Positions 58,704-64,000 of a DNA stretch of 64,000 bases are shown piece after piece. Numbering within the stretch: the first letter of the stretch is position 1; every line of letters begins with the position of its first letter. The stretch covers positions 1,674,001 through 1,738,000 of the forward strand of contig OY969889.1 in assembly GCA_963704335.1 (NCBI GenBank), given 5' to 3'. A program made the translations under genes and the position numbers. The notes beneath the pieces were generated by a model. The model searched no databases, was not told the DNA's origin, and saw nothing but the letters and a program-made list of their open reading frames with translations. This DNA is from PALSA-612 sp963704335. Its GTDB lineage: Bacteria > Actinomycetota > Thermoleophilia > Gaiellales > Gaiellaceae.

Positions 58704-61445
58704 TTCGAGAGCGCCCATGCCCAGCGCCACGGCGTGTTCGAGGTCGAGCGCCTCGCCCCGAGCGCGCGCCTCGTCGAGCTCGGTACCGTCGAGTTGCGTG
58801 GCGGCGCGGTCGCCGACGCGCTCACGGCGGGCGGCTTCGGCATCCTGTGGGACGACCACAGCGCGCGCGAACGTGGCATCCGAGGCGCCGAGCAGTTCCG
58901 CGGCTTGACCGTCCTTGCCCGCGCGTTGCACGAGATCGGCGGCGAAGAGGAGCCCGTAGGCGACGTACTCCTCATTGCGCAGCTCCACAGCAACCTGCAA
59001 CGCGTCGATCGTCCAGCGTGCTGCCTGCTCGAGGTCGCCCTCCCGTTCGGCCAAGTAGCCGAGCATCGCCATGGTGAAGGCGCGGCCTTCCTGGTGATCC
59101 AGCCGGTCGAGTACGTCGAGGGACTCGGCGAGATAGCGCCGGGTCGTCTCGAGGTCACCCAGGACTTCGTAGTGCTGCGCGATGTTTGCGAGGATCTGCC
59201 CTTCCGCTCCGAGCGACCCGGTTGCCCGAAAGCCCTCCAGCGCTCGCTCGGCACGAGTGATTGCCTGAGGGACGTCTCCCATATGACTCAGCGCGTTCGC
59301 TGCGTTCGCATCGGCCAGCGCAGCACCTCGTAGATCGCCGGCCGCGAGCGAGAGCGGCCGCGCCTCGTCGAAATATGCGAGGGCCGTCGCGTCGTCGCGG
59401 ACGTTGAGGGCATGGATGCCGGCGGACACGAGGATGCGCCCCTGCTGGCCGGGGGAGGCGCCGGCCCGGCGCTCGAGTGCGTGCGCCACCATGCGGCGTG
59501 ACTCCTCGCCGCGCACGCGAACGTTGTGGAAGATCCGGAGCGACGTGACGAGCCGCAGCTCGAGCTCGGGGTCCGGGTCTGCCTCCGCCTCCGTAAGCGC
59601 GCCACGAAAGTTGTCGCGCTCGAGCTCGAACTCGTCGAGCAGATCCGCGGTGACGGCGTCCCGCGAGCGGATCTCGGCCAGCTCGACGAAGTGCTCGAGG
59701 TGACTGCGGCGTGCGGCGGCGGCTTCGCCGTGGCTCTCGAGCTCCTCGCCGGCAAACACGCGGATCGTCTCGAGCAGGCCGAAGCGTGGCTGTCCATCTG
59801 GATCGCTGGTTGCAGTCGCCAGCGACGCGTCGAGCAACGTCTCGAGGCTCCGTGGGACGTCGACGCCCTCGTCCGTCACCGCCTCGACCGCTTCGAGCGT
59901 GGCGCCGCCTGCGAAGACCGCGAGCACGCGGAAGACGTGGCGGGCGGGCTCGTCGAGCAGTTGGTAGCTCCAGTCGATCGTGGCGCGCAGCGACCGGCGG
60001 CGTTCGGGCAGGTCGGGAGCGGCTCGCGTCAGGAGTGCCAGGCGCTCACCGAGCCGCTTCGCGGTGCCGTCCGGGCCGAGCACACGCACGCGCGCCGCCG
60101 CGAGCTCGATCGCGAGCGGCAGCCCGTCGAGCGCGCGGCAGATCCGCACGACGGCACCGGCGTTCGCATCCGTCAGCGAGAAGTCGGGCAACTCGGCGCG
60201 CGCACGCTCGGCGTAGAGCCGCACAGCATCCGAGTCCGCTGCCCGGGCTGACTCGCTGCCGGCGTCAGGCAGTCCGAGTGGAGGAACCCGGAACTCCTGC
60301 TCGACCGAGATCCGAAGCGGCACGCGACTCGTGGCGAGGATCGTGAGGGTGGGAACAGCGTCGAGGATGTCGGCGACGGTCCCGAACGCGCCGGCGAGAT
60401 GCTCGAGGTTGTCGAGCACAAGGAGCGGGGCATCTGCGGTCGCATGGCGTATCGCCTCGAGCTCGTTACCCGGGACGTCGCCAGGCCCGAGCGTGGACGC
60501 GATGGTCGGCAGGACGAGCTCTGCGTCGGTGAGCGGCGAGAGGTCGACGAACGCGGCGCCCGGATGCTGCTCGGCAACTGCAACGGCGAGTCGCGTCTTG
60601 CCCGTTCCGCCGGGGCCTGTCAGCGTGACCAGGCGCACGTCGGGCCTGCCTACCAGCGCGTCAATCGCCGCCAGCTCGAGATCACGCCCGATCAACGCGG
60701 CCGATCCGGTGCGAACCGGCGCCAGGCGCCCGCTCGGCGTCGCGAGCGCGGGGTCGTGCCTGAGGATCTGCTGCTCGAGCGCCCGCAGTTCCTGGGACGG
60801 CTCCAGGCCGAGGTCGTCCAAAGCCGCCCGCGCGTCGCGGTACGCTGCGAGCGCATCGGCCTGCCGGCCCGACCGGTAGAGGGCGAGCATGCGCTGCGCC
60901 TGGAGCCGCTCCCGATGCGGATGCGCGAGGACGAGAGCGTCGAGCTCCGAGACTAGTGCGGTGTGGCCCCCGGCGGCGAGCCCGGCGTCGAAGCGGGCCT
61001 CGAGCGCGGCCAGTCGGGCTTCCTCGAGCCGGGCTGCAGCGGCGCGCGCGAACGACTCGTCTGCGAACTCGGCGACGGCGGTGCCTCGCCATAGCCCGAG
61101 CGCCTGCTCGAGGTCGGCCGCTGAGCCTGACTTCACGAGACGCTCGAACCGTCCGACATCGAGCTCCTCCGGTTCTGCGCGGACGAGGTAGCCGGGCGCC
61201 TGCGTGACGATCCGATCGGCGCCGAGCGCTTTGCGCAATGCGTGCACGTGTACCTGGAGCGCGCTCTGGGCGCTTGCCGGAGGCTGATCGCCCCAGACGC
61301 CGTCCACGAGCCGGTCCGTCGAGACGACGTCGTTCGCGTTCAGCAGTAGGAGGGTGAGCAGCGCGCGCGGCCGCTTGCCACCGAGCGGTATCGGCGCACC
61401 GTCGTCGCCCAGCACTTCCAGCGGCCCCAACAGCCGGAACTCCAT
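58695..61445 (-). CDS. AfsR/SARP-type ATPase regulator
   Basis: The 916-residue protein has an OmpR-type winged HTH (VWGDQPPASAQSALQVHVHA), a bacterial transcriptional activation domain to about residue 240, and an NB-ARC ATPase with Walker A LTGPGGTGKTRLAVAVAEQ and LLVLDNLEHL. TPR-like repeats run to the end. Such proteins control secondary metabolism or stress genes. The cupin at 61545 is divergent and may be a target. Confidence 0.88.
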   Translation of the reverse strand: MEFRLLGPLEVLGDDGAPIPLGGKRPRALLTLLLLNANDVVSTDRLVDGVWGDQPPASAQSALQVHVHALRKALGADRIVTQAPGYLVRAEPEELDVGRFERLVKSGSAADLEQALGLWRGTAVAEFADESFARAAAARLEEARLAALEARFDAGLAAGGHTALVSELDALVLAHPHRERLQAQRMLALYRSGRQADALAAYRDARAALDDLGLEPSQELRALEQQILRHDPALATPSGRLAPVRTGSAALIGRDLELAAIDALVGRPDVRLVTLTGPGGTGKTRLAVAVAEQHPGAAFVDLSPLTDAELVLPTIASTLGPGDVPGNELEAIRHATADAPLLVLDNLEHLAGAFGTVADILDAVPTLTILATSRVPLRISVEQEFRVPPLGLPDAGSESARAADSDAVRLYAERARAELPDFSLTDANAGAVVRICRALDGLPLAIELAAARVRVLGPDGTAKRLGERLALLTRAAPDLPERRRSLRATIDWSYQLLDEPARHVFRVLAVFAGGATLEAVEAVTDEGVDVPRSLETLLDASLATATSDPDGQPRFGLLETIRVFAGEELESHGEAAAARRSHLEHFVELAEIRSRDAVTADLLDEFELERDNFRGALTEAEADPDPELELRLVTSLRIFHNVRVRGEESRRMVAHALERRAGASPGQQGRILVSAGIHALNVRDDATALAYFDEARPLSLAAGDLRGAALADANAANALSHMGDVPQAITRAERALEGFRATGSLGAEGQILANIAQHYEVLGDLETTRRYLAESLDVLDRLDHQEGRAFTMAMLGYLAEREGDLEQAARWTIDALQVAVELRNEEYVAYGLLFAADLVQRAGKDGQAAELLGASDATFARAVVVPQDAEAARRERVGDRAATQLDGTELDEARARGEALDLEHAVALGMGALESA

Positions 61446-61544
61446 ACGTCCCCCTGAATCTTGTCCTTAAGCAGACCTTTGGCGGCCCGTAAGCCGCCCC
61501 CTCCATGGTGCCTGTCGTCAACCAACGACGCCATAGGAGGCGAC

Positions 61545-62120
61545 ATGATCACCACAGGCCAGTCCATCACGAACCCCGTCACCGGCGAAACGCTGGTGTT
61601 CCGCAAGACGAGCGCAGACACGAACGGCGAGTCGGTCATCGTCGAGACGTACGTCGAGCCGAACGGCGCGGTTGCGGCCACGCACGTGCACCCGGCCCAG
61701 GAGGAGCGCTTCGAGGTGCTCTCGGGCGAGCTCGAGTTCCGCGTCGGCAAGAAGACGGTCGTCGCCCGGCCCGGAGACCGCGTGACGGTTCCCGCGGGCA
61801 CGGGGCACCGTTTCAAGAACATCGGCGACGAGACGGCGCACTTCGTGTGCGAGGTGCGGCCCGCGCTCGGTTTCGAGCAGCTGATCGACACGATGTTCAC
61901 GCTCGCCGGGGACGGCAAGGTGAACAAGCGGGGCCTGCCGAACCCGCTGCGTCTGGCCGTCATCGCCAGGCACCACTTCGACGACGTTCGCCTGCCCTTC
62001 CCGCCTGCGTGGCTCCAGCGGCTCGGTCTCGCGTTCGCTGCGCCGCTCGGCCGCCTGCTCGGCTACCGCGCCACCTACGAGGCCGCCGAGCCCCAGTCCC
62101 CGACCGTGCTCGGCCTGTAG
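61545..62120 (+). CDS. cupin-domain protein
   Basis: The 191-residue protein has one cupin: AATHVHPAQEERFEVLSGELEF (motif 1 with His-His-Glu) and GDRVTVPAGTGHRFKNIGD (motif 2), plus a C-terminal helix pair (FPPAWLQRLGLAFAAPLGRL). ATG 61545 follows TAGGAGG. It is upstream of a membrane protein in the same direction. Confidence 0.85.
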   Translation: MITTGQSITNPVTGETLVFRKTSADTNGESVIVETYVEPNGAVAATHVHPAQEERFEVLSGELEFRVGKKTVVARPGDRVTVPAGTGHRFKNIGDETAHFVCEVRPALGFEQLIDTMFTLAGDGKVNKRGLPNPLRLAVIARHHFDDVRLPFPPAWLQRLGLAFAAPLGRLLGYRATYEAAEPQSPTVLGL

Positions 62121-62161
62121 TTCGCAAACGGCTCTGGCTCTACTACGAAAGGAGAATCACC

Positions 62162-62818
62162 ATGACCACTGCCACCATCGAAGTGCCCGTCGCTCGCTCC
62201 GCGAGCTCGTGGGTACATCTGCTCGCACCGCTCTCGGGCCTCGCGCTCGTCGGAGGCTTCCTCATGATGCTCCTCTCGCCCGCCGGCGGTGACACCGGCG
62301 AGACGCCGGCCGAAGTGGTCGCGTACGCCTCGTCCAACGAGGGCTGGCTGCTCGCGGCCGGGCTCTTCGCTATCGCCTCGGTCGCCCTCTGCGCCGGCTT
62401 TGTGACCGGGCTCCACACCCGTCTCCGGGGAATCGCGACGGCCGGCGAGGCTACGCTCCTGCTGGTCGGCGGCGTCGTCTTCACCGTCGGCCTCGCGCTC
62501 GCGCTCACGCTCTGGCATGCCCCGCTCCTCGACATGCCGGACGGACAGGCGCGCGCGCTCGTTCAGGCCGAGACGTATCTCGCGATGGACGACGTCGGCT
62601 GGTTCCTGTTCGCGGCGGCGGGCATCGGCGCCGCACTGATGGTGATCCCAGCATCCCTGGCCGCACGGAGGACCGGCGCGCCGGGCTGGCTCTGCTGGAC
62701 CGGCGTCGTCCTCGGCGTCGCCTCGGTCGGAACGGTCGGCTTCTTCGGGCTCTTCGCGTGGATGGCGTGGATCGCCGGGGCGGCAATCGTGATGATCGTC
62801 GCCTCCTCGCGCGGTTAG
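62162..62818 (+). CDS. six-helix membrane protein
   Basis: The 218-residue protein has about six membrane helices (LLAPLSGLALVGGFLMMLL, WLLAAGLFAIASVALCAGF, TLLLVGGVVFTVGLALALT). ATG 62162 follows AAAGGAG. It probably forms an operon with the cupin 41 bp upstream. Unknown function. Confidence 0.78.
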   Translation: MTTATIEVPVARSASSWVHLLAPLSGLALVGGFLMMLLSPAGGDTGETPAEVVAYASSNEGWLLAAGLFAIASVALCAGFVTGLHTRLRGIATAGEATLLLVGGVVFTVGLALALTLWHAPLLDMPDGQARALVQAETYLAMDDVGWFLFAAAGIGAALMVIPASLAARRTGAPGWLCWTGVVLGVASVGTVGFFGLFAWMAWIAGAAIVMIVASSRG

Positions 62819-62832
62819 ACGACGACCGGTGC

Positions 62833-62866
62833 AGGGGATGCGGCGGCTCACGCCGTCGCATCCCCT
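62833..62866 (+). terminator. hairpin after the cupin/membrane operon
   Basis: AGGGGATGCGGCGGC pairs with GCCGTCGCATCCCCT (15 bp, one G-T) around TCAC. There is no long T-run. Confidence 0.6.
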
Positions 62867-62900
62867 CGCTGCTCCGTGGATGGTGTAGCGATCGGCAACG

Positions 62901-63989
62901 GTGGGTAACTCGAGATTCGTGGCCGTGTCGCTAAAGGCAAGCGTTGCCACCATGGGGGCAATCTTCGCTCTCGTCGCCGGCGTGGACGTCGCCCAGGCCG
63001 GCCTCCTGCCGGCCGACACTGACGAAATCGCGGCACTCTCAGGCGCAAACGGCGATGACGGCCTCATCGGCGACCTGCTGGGCGACGGCGAGGACGAAGG
63101 CGACGTGGTGGACGACGCCGGCGACGTCGTTGGCGACGTCTTGGACGACGCTGACGACGTGCTGGACGACGCCGACGGTGTCGCGGGCGATGTCTTGGAC
63201 GACGCCACGGGCGCCGTTGACGACACGCTGGATGGCGTCGGAGCCGTCGTGGACGACGCAAAGTCGGATGTCGATAAGACTCTCTCCGGCGTCGAGAACA
63301 CCGTCGACAAGACGGTTTCCGGGGCTGTCGGAGCCGTCGAGGACATCGTCGACGACACGCCTGTCAACGGCGTCGTGGACGATGTCAAGAGCAGTGTCGA
63401 CCCCGTTGTCGACACCGTGGAGCAGGTTTCCGCGCTCGGTGGCGGCACTTCGGCCGCAGTGACGAGCAAGACCCCTGAAATCGGCGCCGCAGCCACGCTC
63501 GGAAGCTCTGCGCCCGCGGCACAGATGACGAGCCCGGGAGCGGCCTCCGTGCCGACGAACGCGACGCAAAAGTCAATCTCTTCGCCAGTTTCCAGCGCGC
63601 TTCTCGAGCAGGCAGCAACGCCGCGTGGAGCGCCGACCATGCAGCTCACCGTCAGCGCGGCCGCACGCATCGGCGGTGGCCCAGCTGCTTCGTCGCACGA
63701 TCGTCTGCAGGCTAGCCCGTGGGGGCAGCCGCCGGCGGTTCCGTTGAATGCCAGGGGTAACGAGGACTCCTCCTCCTCCCGAGCCCCGGCTCTTCCCTTC
63801 GGACCGCGTTTCCCGGTGGATCTGCCCGCCACAGCTGCCGCCGGCTCGAGTGCGACAGGGTCGGCGCTCACCGTGGCGCTCCTCTGCGCGCTCATGCTCT
63901 TGGCCCCGAGGGCAGGCCGTTTGACGCGGCCTGGACCGAGTCTCGTGGGGCCAGAACCCGGCCTTTCTCTCCCAGAACGCCCCGGCTAA
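62901..63989 (+). CDS. secreted acidic repeat protein with C-terminal membrane anchor
   Basis: The 362-residue protein has a signal peptide (SVATMGAIFALVAGVDVAQA) and a 110-residue Asp/Val repeat (GDVVGDVLDDADDVLDDADG), with DD-V units every 7-11 residues. A Ser/Ala/Pro-rich stalk and a C-terminal hydrophobic helix with basic end (ALTVALLCALMLLAPRAGR) follow. It looks like a surface protein spanning the wall; the acidic repeats may bind cations. GTG 62901 is the start. Confidence 0.7.
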   Translation: MGNSRFVAVSLKASVATMGAIFALVAGVDVAQAGLLPADTDEIAALSGANGDDGLIGDLLGDGEDEGDVVDDAGDVVGDVLDDADDVLDDADGVAGDVLDDATGAVDDTLDGVGAVVDDAKSDVDKTLSGVENTVDKTVSGAVGAVEDIVDDTPVNGVVDDVKSSVDPVVDTVEQVSALGGGTSAAVTSKTPEIGAAATLGSSAPAAQMTSPGAASVPTNATQKSISSPVSSALLEQAATPRGAPTMQLTVSAAARIGGGPAASSHDRLQASPWGQPPAVPLNARGNEDSSSSRAPALPFGPRFPVDLPATAAAGSSATGSALTVALLCALMLLAPRAGRLTRPGPSLVGPEPGLSLPERPG

Positions 63990-64000
63990 GCCGGCTGCTG

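Overview
The window is a 64 kb stretch of high-GC chromosome from an actinobacterium-like organism. Gene content suggests Thermoleophilia (Gaiellales/Solirubrobacterales-like), but this is an inference: there is no rRNA here. Pointers are the very high GC3, many GTG/TTG starts, MalT/LAL- and AfsR-type ATPase regulators, Flp pilins, a WhiG-type c-di-GMP anti-sigma (RsiG) homologue, and the ffs / dnaX / ybaB / recR neighbourhood. Almost everything is chromosomal housekeeping or envelope-related. There is no intact phage, plasmid, transposase or CRISPR array.

Layout. 1-3.7 kb: a divergent acyl-activation/amidation cluster (AMP-ligase, AsnB-type amidotransferase, acyl carrier protein, NadE-like ATP-pyrophosphatase). 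3.7-7.7 kb: recR, a cupin, ybaB, dnaX, a response regulator and the SRP RNA, all on the minus strand. 7.9-13.8 kb: a large LAL regulator, then a secreted beta-helix/FG-GAP protein whose frame is broken twice. 13.9-17.5 kb: tRNA-Val, DUF2269, methyltransferase, adenylate cyclase, coiled-coil protein, cytochrome c and tRNA-Ser(GGA). 17.7-26.5 kb: a spermidine-synthase-like membrane enzyme (frameshifted), two Flp pilins, two secreted proteins and a GT39-like membrane glycosyltransferase. 26.8-32.3 kb: a degraded island between two HAF-repeat genes. It holds displaced 3' halves of tRNA-Ser(CGA), a tyrosine-recombinase scrap, an FAD oxidoreductase and the RsiG homologue, and it ends at the intact tRNA-Ser(CGA). 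32.4-38.2 kb: tRNA-Ser(GCT) abutting a lipoprotein gene, groES, a polar amino-acid ABC transporter, an ion channel, and chorismate mutase plus prephenate dehydrogenase. 38.2-42.7 kb: a sugar ABC transporter with a rhodanese tail. 42.7-46.8 kb: LigD polymerase, an XRE regulator/membrane pair with a striking operator, ATP-dependent DNA ligase and FabF. 46.9-53.1 kb: mixed metabolism (cupin-cyclase fusion, HAD, flavin reductase, kinase, DUF899). 53.1-64 kb: tRNA-Ser(TGA) and serS, HAD, cytochrome c joined to a membrane protein, ctaA, an AfsR-like regulator, a cupin and membrane/secreted proteins.

Two themes stand out. First, all four serine tRNA isoacceptors (GGA, CGA, GCT, TGA) and seryl-tRNA synthetase lie in this one window, together with three serine-tRNA fragments and a 27-bp element placed 60-80 nt downstream of several tRNAs. 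Second, several genes are interrupted by single-base indels, and DUF2269 has a deleted second copy. This could be decay or assembly error and should be settled before the broken genes are interpreted.
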